Shown: positions 1 through 12,700 of the stretch, piece by piece
Layout: each line of letters begins with the position of its first letter
Position numbering within the stretch: position 1 is the first letter of the stretch
From: Cololabis saira
Lineage: Eukaryota; Chordata; Actinopteri; Beloniformes; Belonidae
Direction of reading: 5' to 3'
DNA length: 64,000 bases
Assembly (NCBI RefSeq): GCF_033807715.1
Contig: NC_084599.1
Location: 558,001 to 622,000 of the forward strand
Made by a program: the position numbers and the translations under genes
Notes under the pieces: model-generated
Told to the model about the DNA's origin: nothing
The model's input: only the letters and a program-made list of their open reading frames with translations
Database searches by the model: none

Positions 1-36
1 TGTATCAAGATACTATTCTTTTGATTACCGTTCAGC

Positions 37-180
37 GTGAACTATCAATTCCCCCGGGAGATCCTGGACCGCCGCCGGGTCTTGTTTCCGATCCGGAGGA
101 GGCTCATGGCGGAGGGAGCACGGGCGGTCATCACTGTGGACAAGCTGTACGTGAACGGACAAGATATTCATACTCACCAG
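37..180 (+). pseudogene. Possible LINE ORF1-like fragment
   Basis: A short open stretch encodes a basic segment with the motifs PREILDRRRVLFPIRR and VDKLYVNGQ. This resembles the C-terminal nucleic-acid-binding part of L1-like ORF1 proteins as I remember them. The frame stays open to position 270, but the similarity fades after about position 180. No second ORF follows, so it would be an isolated remnant. The family assignment is a motif-level guess. Confidence 0.3.
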
Positions 181-299
181 ATATTTCCCAAGTCATGGAT
201 ACAAAGGCAAGTCTTCTTGCCATTTTCTTATCACGCAGGGCTGGTGTCATTATTACTGCTGGTGAGATGAGGGTCTCTGGAACCTTTCCCACTATTGAG

Positions 300-860
300 C
301 TAAATCCAAACACCTCAAGACCAAGGTAGGTCAGCTGCTTTCCTATTATCACTTCCACTAAACAGAGATCCAGACCAAACAGGCCTTTTTTCACTTAAAA
401 CTTATCAACCTTTATCATAGATACATTATATTTAGTTTTTGGATTACATTTTGTTATATTTTAATCATTTTTCAAAATGTATTCACTTGATGCTTTTGTG
501 TTAGTGAGGACAGTAAGTTATGTGCTTTTCAGTAAATTAAATTCCTCGAATTAGATTAATGAAAAGATCCATTCAAAGATTTTGTTCAGAATTTTTCAGG
601 ACTTGATCAGACATCTGACAGCAATTCAGTCTCAGAACTGAAACATAGCTCAACAGTTTTTGGTCTGACTCATGATTCTCAGCTTCCTCTAGCATTGATA
701 AACACTGCATTCTTCATAAACCTTGTGCACATAAAAAACACAACACACACACACACGTTAAATATCTTGCCTTTTATAATGTCAAAATCTTGACTTTCTG
801 AGTTCAAATTATTTTTAAGTTGTCTTAAAGGCTGGATTTCAGCATTGCTCTTTTACCTCT
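300..860. other. No recognisable gene
   Basis: AT-rich sequence with a short CA run near 742-756. I see no supported coding region, RNA gene or repeat boundary here. Confidence 0.5.
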
Positions 861-861
861 T

Positions 862-2285
862 CACCTGACATCGCACCTGGCAAAGACCCTGGAGAGGCTT
901 GTCCTCCACCATCTGCGCCCACTGGTGAGCTCCCCTGCCGACCCGCTGCAGTTCGCCTACCGGCTGAGCATCGGGGTTGAGGCCGCCATCATCTTCCTTA
1001 CTTCCGTCCCCTGGCCCACCTGGAGCGGGCTGGAAGCACTGTCAGGATCATAGTCTATGATTTCTCCAGTGCCTTCAACACCATCCAGCCAGAACTGCTG
1101 AGGGACAAACTGGACCATGCTGGAGTCTGCCACCAGCTGACATCATGGGTCCTGGATTTCCTCACAAACAGACCACAGTTTGTGAGGACAAGAGGCTGTG
1201 TATCTGACACGGTGGTCTGCAGCACCGGAGCGCCACAGGGGACTTTCCTAGCCCGCCTCCACTTCATCCTCTACACGGCCGACTTCACCCACCACACAAA
1301 AAACTGCCATCTACAGAAGTTTTCGGATGACTCCACCATCGTCAGTCTCATCGACAACGGAGACAAGAGGGAGTACCGAGAACTGAACCACAGATTTGTG
1401 GACTGGTGCCAGCGGAACCGCCTCCAGATTAATGCTGGGAAAACAAAGGAGCTGGTAGCGGAATTCCGCCGGCCAAAGTCCCCCCCCTCGTGAACATCCA
1501 GGGAACGGACATAGAGATAGTGGACTCTTACAAGTACCTGGGTGTTCACTTGAACAAAAACTGTACTGGACTGTAAACACTCAGGCACTTTATAAGAAAG
1601 GCCAAAGCCGACTCCACCTGCTGCGCTGACTGAGGTCCTTCGGAGTGAGGGACGGCCTCCTGAGGTCCTTCTATGACTCTGTGGTGGCGTCAGCCATCTT
1701 TTATGGTGTGGTCTGCTGGAGCAGCAGCATCACAGCAGCAGAGAGGAAGAGATTGGATGAAGTGGTGAGGAAAGCCGGCTCTGTCCTGGGCTGCAGTCTC
1801 CATCCTGTGGAGGTGGTGGGGGAGAGGAGGATGGTGGCAAAGCTGTCCTCCATCATGGACAATGTCTCCCACCCCCTTCATGAGACTGTCAGAGCCCTGG
1901 AGAGCTCCATTAGCGACCGGCTTCGTCACCCGCGATGCGTCACTGAGAGGCATCGCAGGTCCTTCCTCTCCGCTGTGATAAAGCTACACAACCAGGCCTG
2001 CTTACAGTAGTATTGGAATATAACAACATGTGCACTATCAGTCTACCTCATCAACATCCTACCTCCTTTTTTTGCACTGTTTCTCTTTCTTTCCCGTACT
2101 GCACTACTTTTTTATTTTTCATTCATTAATTTCATGTATATACTGTTTTTATTTTGTTATGATGTATTTTTTACTTTTTTACCCTTTCCCTGCATCTGTA
2201 TGTTGAGTGTACTGCTGCTGCACAATTTGAATGTCCCCATTGAGGGAGAAATAGAGGATAATCTTATCTTATCTTATCTTATCTT
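862..2285 (+). mobile_element. Rex1/L2-type LINE, 5'-truncated, degraded
   Basis: This is the reverse-transcriptase half of a non-LTR retrotransposon. Conceptual translation gives the order expected for an RT: LERLVLHHLRPLVSSPADPL, then SAFNTIQPELL, the STGAPQG turn, FSDDSTIV (the active-site box; F-A-D-D is usual and here it is F-S-D-D), then WCQRNRLQINAGKTKE. The C-terminal part (1645-2010) has VVCWSSS and a final FLSAVIKLHNQ. At least three frame changes or stops (near 1000-1050, 1490 and 1575-1645) make it inactive. The 3' end is ATCTT repeated about five times at 2261-2285, a tail shared with fragments at 22051, 35721 and 49863. The endonuclease is absent, so the copy is truncated by 5' loss during insertion. 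Rex1 versus L2 clade is inferred from motifs. Confidence 0.85.
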
Positions 2286-2289
2286 CCTT

Positions 2290-3155
2290 GTAGTACAGCC
2301 CAGGGTAACTATTTGACTATGTTGAAAGAGCAGGAAATTAGAGTGTGCATTGGTGTCTGTGACTTTGCAAGTGTAATCAACTTACATTTAGGCCAGTCCT
2401 CCAACTACAGTGACCATTATTTTTGGGAACTCGGGGACACTGATTCACCAAGATGATTTGATTGCAAAGATGCTCTTTGTCTAGTTTTGTGAAGCGCCTG
2501 CTCGCTTCCATTCACAACTGAGCTGACGTGAAGTGTAAAGTTAAAGGATCATCTAGATAAGGGAGCCAGTTCAGTTTGTACAACCAAAAGACTTTTTTCA
2601 TTATATACACTATGGATGTCCTCTTGCTGGTTGTATTATGTTTATACCATAACTCAACATAATAAGGACCAGGAACGAGGGAACGAGGGATTCATAGACC
2701 AAAAGCTGGAACAGGACTGTTGTGGACTGCCGCCAGGGGCGATTCATGTGTTGAAGCCTCTGCCTGGTCGGGCTCAGTAGTAACAACACAGCTTGTAATC
2801 GTATGTTTTTTCTTTCTTTTTTTTGATTGAGCAACCAGATGTGCCACCTCATATAAATCTGCCATGGCCTTGACGGAAACTGTAGCATAACAATTGAGCA
2901 CTTTGTTTTTGCTATGTAGTTGTCCCTCCTAATAGTGACAGAACTCTTAAGGTTTGGAGCTTTGAGACGCGTGGAGTTTGATTTAACTGGTATTTAGCCT
3001 TCAAGCACAAGCACAAAAAAGCCATTGTTAATATCTTGCTATCTTAAATATTGAGCTACAATACTTTTTCTGAGATGTCATCACGCCATAGTTGATCCAT
3101 GTGATAGCTATCAAAGCTGGCAATAGCTTCTTTGATACTTGTTACGAAGTGTCAA
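2290..3155. other. No recognisable gene
   Basis: Ordinary AT-rich sequence between the LINE tail and the GT microsatellite. Only short chance open frames are present. Confidence 0.5.
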
Positions 3156-3156
3156 A

Positions 3157-3260
<104 letters not shown>

Positions 3261-3518
3261 CATAAAGTGGCTGTGCAGCACCAGTCGATGAGAGTGGGCT
3301 CACAGCACTCACCATGGAGCGGTTTAGTTACGTCTCAGCAGTGATCATCTGCTCTGTTCCGCTAAAAATATGTATCCAGTCTGTTTTGGTGATGTAAAAA
3401 CAAGCTTGGTGAGTTTGGAGCCAGCTATGATCTGGTAGGAAGTCAGACATGAGAAAGCTATAGGGAATCCTTTGATTCTTCCAAATAAACCACCATGATT
3501 GGTCTCCAACTGGTACAT

Positions 3519-3754
3519 TAACCTGTTTACTCCTAGGGATTTTGGAGGTGAATTTTGCCTAAAAAGGCCTATCCAAATTTAATCAACAATAGCTCTACAA
3601 TTATAAAGACAATATGCATAATCTTGATCTCATTGGATAGCTAAAGACCCCACAGCATACATATCCAGTGTCAGAAAAATTCTGAATGTTCACATGCCTG
3701 AGCAAATTGTGATAAACCAAAGGAAAAAAATGAAATTTTTATCCTCGTCTTGCA
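3519..3754 (+). repeat. Dispersed repeat, copy A (inverted partner at 40838-41066)
   Basis: About 230 bp matching the reverse complement of 40838-41066. Shared landmarks are AACCTGTTTA..CTCCTAGGG, TTTTGGAGGTGAATTTTG, TTCACATGCCTGAGCAAA and TTTGTGATAAACC-type sequence. The outer end starts at a TTAA, which would suit a piggyBac-type MITE. No terminal inverted repeat was confirmed, so the class is unknown. Confidence 0.7.
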
Positions 3755-3759
3755 GCCCT

Positions 3760-4290
3760 CTTCACGTGAGCGGCCGCGTCAGTCCAGCCAGACCACGGGT
3801 CTGTGTTTTTCCCGTAGACAAGTGGGGGCAACAACCGGCAACACCTAAGGACGTACACAACACTTAATTGATGCCACAAATAACTGCAGAGAGACCGGGA
3901 TTCATAAAAAGGCACATACCAGGTGATGCAAAGCTTCTTAATTATCTTGCTGGATTTTACAAGTCATCTGCGCTCAGACGCTCCGAGCGAGCCTGATCCT
4001 TCTCAGAATGCGCAGCTGCGCCAGACTGAGAGGACGCTGAACAACGGACGTGCTGGGAAAGTGATCAGATGCAGGTCGGCAATAAATTAAAAAAAAGTAA
4101 ACAAAGAGTGCTGTCACAGCATGCTGTAACCAGCAGACTACGTACCAGTTGCATGAACTCTTGCCACAAGATACGCTGATGATCAAGCCAAGCGGTGAAA
4201 GCACTGCAAAAGGTGAATGAAACCAGGAAGCAGCAACCGGAACCAATGGGCGGGGACGAATAGTCGCACTTTTCGAACCCCCAATCACTC
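3760..4290. other. Unassigned sequence
   Basis: Moderately GC-rich. A 104-codon antisense open frame (3974-4288) has no recognisable domain. It lies next to the LINE ORF1-like relic at 4330-4880, but I could not connect the two. Confidence 0.3.
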
Positions 4291-4329
4291 TCCCTTAAAT
4301 GAGCCAGCCACGGACGCCATTGGTCGAGA

Positions 4330-4880
4330 CTGATGAGCCCTTAACTTGAAGGGCGTCTCACCAAACTGTCGGATGGCCAGTAGCAATGCTCAGGATCTTC
4401 TTTGCGATAGACACCATGTCATTGGTAAAACAGAGTACTTTTGTGTTTTTGCTGCAGAAGCATTTTATCTCGTTCACAGCTCTGTCGCCCACTATTAGCG
4501 TACGAGGCCCAGTGGTTAGCTCTGCCTGTAGCCCTTTAGCAAATTATTTAGTCTCATACTTGTCTCTGGATCCGAAGATGAGCCTTCTCTCAGGGAGTCA
4601 GGATTTTGAGAGAGTGGAGTAAATCTGTTCTCCAGTAGAATCCCTGTGTCTTGGGGCAATTTGCTCTTAGCTTTTGTTGTAGCCTTCTTTCTCTTACTGG
4701 GTACTGGGGTTGAAGAGAGATTCTTGTGTGATGGCAGTGCAGGCCACTCGGTGTCGTCCAAAGTCAGCTGGTGCTGGGTTCTGCCTGATAACCGTCTTCT
4801 CAAATCTGAGAGAGGTGATTTATAGTGCTTTGGCTTTGCACCACAAGAGTTCAAAAGCAATATGTCAGCCTTTAAGGAAA
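4330..4880 (-). pseudogene. LINE ORF1-like (esterase-type) relic
   Basis: Read on the minus strand, the segment first encodes a charged, Ser/Pro-rich stretch (SKRKKATTKAKSKLPQ, ENRFTPLSQ). After a stop it encodes RTLIVGDRAVNEIKCFCSKN and FTNDMV. This order resembles the ORF1 of fish CR1/L2 LINEs, where a linker precedes an SGNH-type esterase whose first block is usually G-D-S. Here the serine position reads arginine, and an in-frame stop separates the two halves, so the copy is dead. No RT follows on this strand within several kb. Confidence 0.5.
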
Positions 4881-5079
4881 CCTGGAATCCATGTCTTACT
4901 CTACTACCATATTAAAACAGCCTACGCACATCTCCACAAGCCCATAGTGAACTCTTCCTCTTTATTTCCTCCTGTATTTGTTTTTTTTTGGTTTATTTAT
5001 TTTTAATTTTTGTCATTGATTATAAGTATTATTTTAATATTACTGTATTAATATTTTGGCTTTCTGTTTGTTTTGAGAT

Positions 5080-5385
5080 TGGCATGAAGTGGTCGGCCCA
5101 CAAAAGTTTATGTTCAATATCATCTGAAAGTGTAGCTTTTTCTAGTTTCATATGATACCCACTACGTTGGGGTGGAAGAAAATGTATCTTGCGTTCTGTT
5201 GCATTTTGTTGCGGGTGTTGCTCATGTTGGGGGTGCCATAATTTGTTTGTTTGTACTTTGTTGACAAAACATACTTGGAGTTTTTACATATTGGCTTTAG
5301 GGCTTCTTGTTTGAGAAACAGTTGAAAGGAAATACCCCTTACAGCACTTGACTAACTTTTCACACATGACCTGGTGCATACAGCT
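5080..5385 (+). repeat. Dispersed repeat, copy A (inverted partner at 35205-35525)
   Basis: About 300 bp matching the reverse complement of 35205-35525, with scattered differences and small indels. Shared landmarks include GCATGAAGTGGTCGGCCCA, TTTCATATGATACCCACTAC, ACATACTTGGAGTTTTTA and TGGTGCATACAGCT. There is no coding capacity. It is probably an uncharacterised interspersed element; no class-defining ends were seen. Confidence 0.8.
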
Positions 5386-6229
5386 AGTGGACCTGGTATC
5401 GGGTCCGTCAGGAGGAATTAACCTGTGGAGGCTGCGGGTTAACAGTTAAGAGTGTTTTAGTAGAGATTTGAACCACGCATGAAGAGAGTTTTCGTCTGAA
5501 ATTCAAGAATATCATTTTATTTTACACCATTCATCCTATTATTATGAATAATTTTATAAAGAAGAAGGCATGGTGGGAAGCTTTTGAGTAAACTCATAAT
5601 CTCACTAATCCACACTGTAAAACCTAACAGTACATGTTAATAAAAGAAGTAAGTTAACGTAACTCAAACTCTGAAAAAAGTTAGAGTCACTCATTTCCAT
5701 GAATTAAACTAACTCAAAAATGAAATGTTGATGTAACAACTCTGTTGATTTGGGTGCACTTAAAGTTTTGGAGCATTTAAGTGTTGGTGATGTAATTAAA
5801 TTTCATTAAGACCGGGCTGCCATTTAGCATAATTCATACTGTTGTTGTCATTTTGGTTCAGAAATCAGTTTATAGTCAAAAAAAAAATTAAGCTCTCATA
5901 AATCTGTCAAGCTATTAGATTTTTGTCAAAAAAAAAAAAAATATGTATATATATTTATTTAAGTTCAATATTTTTTTTTTAAATGGCAAAAAATCCAAAA
6001 GAATGGCCTACCGGGCAGCCATAGATCTATGCCGGGCAGCTAGTTGGAGTTTTTTCAGCTCTAGTTTTTTCACTGGTTCAGACCAGGTTCAGACAGAGTT
6101 CAGACAGAGTGGCACCAACGCCTCTCCGCCACCTGTGCAGACGGGGCTTTTTTATTTTTTTTTCCTGTGCTGCAGACGGAGCGGGAGCTTCTTCTGATAT
6201 TTTCTTTATGGTCACGCCAAGACCCGCCT

Positions 6230-6475
6230 TACTCCGCCTCTGATTGGCTGCCTCTGCAAGGCTAAGCCTATACCTGCATCTTGAGCAGGATGAGGATCTG
6301 TAACCTGCCGCCATGCACATGTGTCTCTCCTCCTGACGAACAGACGAAGTGAAGTTGTTGTGTCATTCTCTTGGTGGTTTTGTACGAGTTTTCCTTTCTT
6401 TCTTCGGCGAGCTGTTTTTTTTTATCGGACTTCTTGGATTGAAAAAGCAGAACGTGCGCGCTGGAGTGAGGGTAA
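6230..6475 (+). promoter_or_regulatory. Probable promoter and 5' UTR exon of the transposase gene
   Basis: The sequence becomes GC-richer upstream of the transposase. It contains an inverted CCAAT box (GATTGG near 6241), GC-rich CCCGCC and CCGCC motifs, and a good splice donor (GTGAG|GTAAGT-like, near 6470). Pyrimidine-rich acceptors ending in TTGCAG (near 6580) or TTCTGCAG (near 6814) precede the start codon at 6876. This suggests a non-coding first exon spliced to the coding exon. No TATA box is obvious. Confidence 0.4.
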
Positions 6476-6875
6476 GTTAACGTTAGCTTACACTTTTCAA
6501 ATGTTACGCATTAACGGTTAACTAGCTAGCACGCAGCCTGGTTTGAAAAATAACCGTCGTGCTTTTTATTTGTTGCAGTTAAATTCGGCTGCTGAGTCTG
6601 TGTATATCTGTTCAAGTGCTTGCAAATACAACCTAGATGTTAGTTTTCAGGCTTCCTGTGTAGCTACCGTGAACTTAATTTTAAGCGGGAGCCTCGACTC
6701 CATTTGGGGCTTTCCATAACGTCTCTGCTCTGCTGGCTGATAACCGTTAAGTCAATTAAAAAAAAATAAAATAAAGTCAACTCATTTGGTCTGTGAGAAA
6801 AGTACATTTCTGCAGTGGACAGAAAAACTTGTTTACCGAGCAGACTTGTAAAAAGACGTAATTGTTGATGAAAAT

Positions 6876-9540
6876 ATGTGGAAATGTAAATTATGTGAGT
6901 TTTCTAGTTGCTTGAAAATACAGTTATTGAGACATTACAGGCTCTACCATGGCCAGTATTCTACGGTTTCCCCTTTGCCTTGCCTGTATACCAGTTGCAT
7001 GTGTACATTTACTACTTTTAATTCACTGAAGGTTCATTTGTCCAGAAATCATTCCGCTAGAAGAGTAGTAGGTGGTGACGGTCATGATTTGATGTTTGAC
7101 CGGGCATTTCATTGCCCTGTTTGTGAATTTAAACAGCCATTTGTTGAGAGGGAAATGTACAATCATCTAAGGGGACATTTAAGAAAGAAGGAAATGGTGC
7201 CATGTCCATTTACGGCCTGTACGTTTAAAACAAATATTTACTCCACATACAATGCACACAAATGCAGAGAACATCAGAATGCATCAGACTATGATGTAGC
7301 AGTTGTAGTGCAAAACGTTCCAGATGTTTCCCAGGAAAGTGACATTGAACATGACTCCGTGGAGCTATCACATGAGGATGAATCTGCCCCAGTAGCAGGC
7401 ACTAGCACTGAGGGATTAGCAGAGCAGTTACAGTACAATCTGGCTGCTTTCTTTCTGAAAATGCAAACTATTCTCCATGTATCACAGAGGGCAATACAGG
7501 AAATTATTGAACACATTGATCAGTTGTTTTCACTGTCTGAACCTGTTGTCAGAAAATCTGTTATCAATATACTGAAAAAACATGACTGTTCTTTCACTGA
7601 CACACTTGTAAGTGAGATTGTCCAGGCGGTTTCAGAGAGTAATGTTTTGCATGAATCTGTTACCTCTGAGGGACCACTCTCAACAGCTAAGAGGAGAAAA
7701 TCCTATTTTGAGGAGAAGTTTCCATATGTTAAGCCTGTGGAATACCTAATTGAGTCATCACAACGCACCTACATGTATGTGCCTATTCTCACATCTTTAC
7801 AACAGTTGTTGCAAAAACCTGATGTACTTGAGAAAGTCAAAGAAACAACATCACATATGCCTAGACAGTATTTTTCATATCGCGATGGCTCCCACTATCA
7901 GGAAAATTCGCTTCTTTCAGATGAGGGTGATAAATTATCAATAATTCTTTATGTTGATGATTTTGAAATTGCAAATCCCCTAGGGACATCGAGAAAAATT
8001 CACAAAGTATGTGGAGTGTTCTGGACATTAGCTAAAATACCAGTTAAGTATCGCTCAGTCCTCCATTCTACTCAGTTGGCCCTTTTATGCAACGCAAATG
8101 ATGTACGACAGTTTGGATATGAGAAGGTTTTTGCACCTCTCTTGGCTGATCTAAAAACACTTAGTGGGTGTCTACATTGAAACATTTGGTGACTGTCTCA
8201 AAGGCACAGTCTACTCTGTTGTGGCTGATAACCTCGCAGCCCATGGGCTCGCTGGTTTCAGTGAGAGTTTCAGGGCTACATATTTCTGCAGATTCTGCCT
8301 TGCCACCCAGACAGAAATGCAGAAATCAGATGCAGTGACCGGTGGTTTTGAAAGGAGAAAAAAAGATTCCCATGATACCCTGGTTCAAGAAATACAGACA
8401 AATGAAACTGTGGAGAATTATGGTGTAAAACGGAGTTGTGTTCTCTCTGATCATCTCTCCTATTTCCATCCCATTACAGGATTTCCGCCGGATGTCCTCC
8501 ATGACCTGTTTGAAGGAGTGGTCCCTGTGGAGCTGGCACACTGTTTGAAAGGTTTGATAGCAAAAAAATATTTCACGTTGGAGGAGCTGAATAAAGCAAT
8601 CCTGTGTTTTCCCTACCAGCATTCTGACAAGGTTGACCGCCCTCACCCAGTTCCTCAAACTTTTTCTAGTCGAGGAACAATTGGTGGGAATGGGCATGAA
8701 AACCACACTCTTCTTAGACTGCTACCTGTTTTCATTGGCTCCAGAGTGCCCGAGGGGGACAAAATGTGGGAGATCCTAATGGAATTGAAGGATATAGTTG
8801 AGCTTGCTGTTTCTCATAGTTTCACAGATAATACCATTCAGTACATGGCCAGCAAGATTTTAGATCACAGGCAACTCCTTCAGGAAGTCTTCCCCAACTT
8901 AAGACTGCGACCAAAGCATCACTATCTCGAACATTATCCGTCTCTCATCAAGTGCTTTGGTCCTCTCGTGCATCTCTGGACAATGAGATTTGAAGGGAAG
9001 CACAAGGTTTTTAAGAAGATTGTTCGTGACACTCACAACTACAAAAATGTATTGAAAACATTGGCAGAGAGACACCAAAACATGATGGCATTCTATCTGT
9101 CATCACAAAGATTTTTCAAGCCACCAGTACAGACTTCAAACATGGAGTCTGTCTTTATTGAAACATTGCCTATTGATACACATCCAGTAGTGTCAAGCAT
9201 CACAGACAGCAGCACTGTATATGGCACAAAACAGGCAACCATTCAAGGCACAACTTTTGTGGTAGGCATGTTTGTATGTACTGGGACACGTGCTGCCTTG
9301 CCTGAGTTTAAAGAGATCAGAAACATATTGCTCATTGGAAGTAATATCTTTTTTCTGTTAAAAGACTATGAGACCTGGTATCTTGAGCATTTGCGGTCAT
9401 ATGAGCTAACAGAACATACAAGCAAGAGCCATTCTGTGAAATCTCTGAGTCAACTAACTGACCAAATGCCACAGATTGGCTACAAAGTTTCAGGCAGGCT
9501 CATTCTGACAACTAAACATTTCATTTCAGTGTCTGAATAA
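6876..9540 (+). CDS. C2H2-finger DDE transposase (CACTA/EnSpm-like), one frameshift
   Basis: Probable DNA transposase that would bind the element ends and cut them in the nucleus. The first part (6876-8180, 434 codons) opens with four C2H2-type fingers: C4-C7-H20-H25, then fingers near residues 34-60, 79-103 and 109-133. An acidic linker follows, then the catalytic core with ILYVDDFEIANPLG (D361/D362) and the KYRS block. The second part (from 8164, 458 codons) holds VVADNLAAHGLAGF (D22 of that frame), a C-x2-C motif, FPPDVLHDLFEGVVP (about residues 106-120, with the likely catalytic E), and a long C-terminal region ending in ITTKHFISVSE-like sequence. The parts overlap across a single +1 frame change at CTT-AGT-GGG near 8160. 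Without the shift the product would be about 890 residues, close to what I recall for the fish family. An AATAAA overlaps the stop codon. The shift could be mutation, assembly error or recoding. Confidence 0.75.
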
Positions 9541-9715
9541 AGGATTGTTTAGTAAGCATCCTAATGTCTGAAAACTATTAGCTGGACTACATGTGTGTTA
9601 ACCTGCTGCACACCAATAAAAAATAAAAATGTACAAGTGAATATATTGATATGTGTTTAGCAGGAAAGGAGAGCATTGACGTTTTTTTTTTTGTCTTTCT
9701 CTTTTTGTATGTTTC

Positions 9716-12700
9716 AGGCTTCTCCAACACAGAAATTAAGAGTCATCCTTGATGACGTCAATGCAGAGAGGGTCATTCTGCCCTCTCGTCCTGAAACTGT
9801 ACAAGCCCTTATATCCGAAATTAAAGATAAGTTCAATCTGACATATGACTTCCGCCTTCAATATGAAGACCCTGAGTTTAACAATGCTCTCAACAACTTA
9901 GTGAACATGGAAGACCTAACAGCTAAGGCAACCATTAAGATAGTTAGAGTTATTGAGTCAGATCTCAGTTCCACGAGCACAGATGACACTGTGTTATTAT
10001 CAGACAACACAGACTCACCAGAACGGTTGTGCCGATGGCCAGCCATCTTTGTCGTTCCGACGTTCTCATACGAGGTGGAGTATATGTTAAGAGAGAGCAA
10101 CTCTGCCCTGGGAGAGGGAAACTGTCAGGTTGACCAGGGATCAAAAGCATAACATATTAGATGTTATGGCTGCTGAAATATATAAGCACAAAGCATATCC
10201 AAGTACCAAACAGATTGGCTTGGCCGCAGAGGCTCTTGTGAGCAAGCACCCTTGTCTTAAAGAAAATGGATCCAAAAAAGGATATGAGGGCTGGCAGAAC
10301 AGTTTGCGCTTCAAGATGGGCAACTACAGGACCAAACTTACCAAGGCTGGCATTAAGGATGTGGCTGTTAATGCGGGAAAGCGTAGCAGGACCAATCCAG
10401 AGGGTGCAGCATCCAGGGCCAGCATCAAAAGACCCAGAAGAGGGGAAATTAATTTCCTTCCAAACTATCCTCATGGTGAAACGAGGCAGACACTCGAGAT
10501 GAAGAGGCTTGCAATGGTCGAGCAGTTCAAGAGGACATCGATGGAAAGAGACATGATATCCATCCATCAACATATGCAACGTACCTTTGCACTCAGACGT
10601 GAAGAAATTGTGGATTTAGCTCCTCCAGTTGTTGAATTGAAGGACAGATGGCCTGCACTCTTTTGTGAAGCCCAGGTGAGTAAAAACTACAAATAATTCT
10701 TTAAAATACTGTATGCATCCCTTGTGGCTGGTGCTGTACTCCACACTGTCTACAATGTTCAAAAAGCTCTATGCATAATAATAATAAAAAAAAGCAGAAA
10801 AAAACACTGTATGCATGTATCACCAAAGTCATCATTAATTTTGAGTACGGTAGTTTTATTTGGTATGTCTGTTATGTCTGAAAAGCCCACTTTTACAATA
10901 TCACATTACTTAAGTTTTTTTTTTTTCCTTGTCTGTACACAACATCTATTGCACATCTGCCTGTCGTGAGTGAAGGATCCCTCCTCTGTCTCACCCTGAG
11001 GTTTCTCCTGTTTTTTCTTGGGAGTTTTTCCTCAGTCATTGTTTTTCCTCAGTCGATGGGTTAAAGGGCAGAGGATGAGAGAGAGACAAACTGTTTTTAA
11101 ATGAGCTAATAAACTTTCCTTTCCTTGTCCTTTTTTTCCCATGCAGCTCTACAGTGAATTCCACAGGATCACAAATCTGAATCTACATTCTATGCTTCAC
11201 TCGACAAGTACACACCTCAGCTGCTACGGCTCTACAAAAAGAGGAAGACTGGCCCTTTTGGACAGAATCTGGAAGCGATTATGATGGCATTTGAGGAACA
11301 GGTAATCTTTTATTTTTATTTCATGCATTACATTATTGAATGTGAACAGTGAACACTAACATCCCTTGCATACGCTGTCTTTGTGCAACAGGACAAAAAT
11401 GATATCTGTGCAGCTCGAACAGCAGCCCTGGCCGGCCTACCACACTACTTGAAGGAGGATTCGTCAGAAGTCTTCAGAACATGCAAGGTATTTGTGGGTT
11501 CTGCTTCTCAATGCAATTAACATCTGAGCATGTGAGGATCACTTTCCTTTTTTAACATGTGGTTCAAATTAGGTCTCATCATGCACATTAAGATTAATTT
11601 AACAGATTATCTCCTTCCATATCTGGAAAAGAATATTAGCAACTGCTAGCTTCACTTTCTTGGTGCTAAATTCTGATTTATTGCTCAGATTATTTCTTTA
11701 TATATCAAAATGTGAACATTATATTTTTTAACCCTCATACCTGGGGAAAGATGACATTTTGGTTCAGATTGGCATCTAAAGGGTTAAAAAAAATGTAGTA
11801 ATTGAAAACGGGGTAGTTTTGAGTAGAACTGAAGTGGGAAAAAATATTTATGAATAAAAAAAAATAAAAAAAATATGAATATATGCTATTTTTAGGTTGT
11901 TTTATAAGTGGACAAAAATGTCCACTTTACTAATTTTTGACTATATTATTTTGATTAACAATGAAAAAAAAGAAAATGTGCCCCCTTGTGGACAGAAATG
12001 TTCACATCAGGTATAAGGGTTAATAAAATATCAATATCTGATTCCAGAAGAGACAGACTCTTCCCTCATGATGGTAGTAAATAAGTACTCTTAGTTTAGC
12101 ACAATGTAACTTAATGTACATTAGGTATGTGAAAAGGACACTCATTTTAGTTTTAAGAGGAAAGATTGGATCCGGACGCGGTTTTGAAAACAGAAGAAAC
12201 TATATTTATTGACAGTATCAGTAATATGTAAATCCACACAAAGAAAACCACAGTGCCTCCTGGGTCTCTTTTTGTATAGACAAGTGAATAATCGAACCTT
12301 GGATTTAGCTCAGTAACTTTAAATGGTAATACAGCCAATGTCCATTGACCCGGGTAGTATGACTTTCTTTAGTTTATCTGACTGAAGAGATGGTTTGTCC
12401 TCCATCAGATGAACAGTGGATGTCTTGCCCTCCACTTGGAGGTCTACATCCTGCTCCTTGGGCTGCTGATTCAGGCCATCTTCAGAATCCATAATGTTAT
12501 GGGTGTTTATCATCAGACTTTAATAAGCTTGATTTGTAAAATTATGCTTAGACGTTCCTTTCTCCTCTTTTTTTTTAGGATGACTCGGAAGCCGCCCAGG
12601 AGGGAACAGTGGCTCTGGTGGCAGTGGTGAATGAGGAGGAGGTGCTTCAAGTTCCCTTCGAAACCCAGCATGTGTCCAATGTTCTTGAAGATATGGTTGT

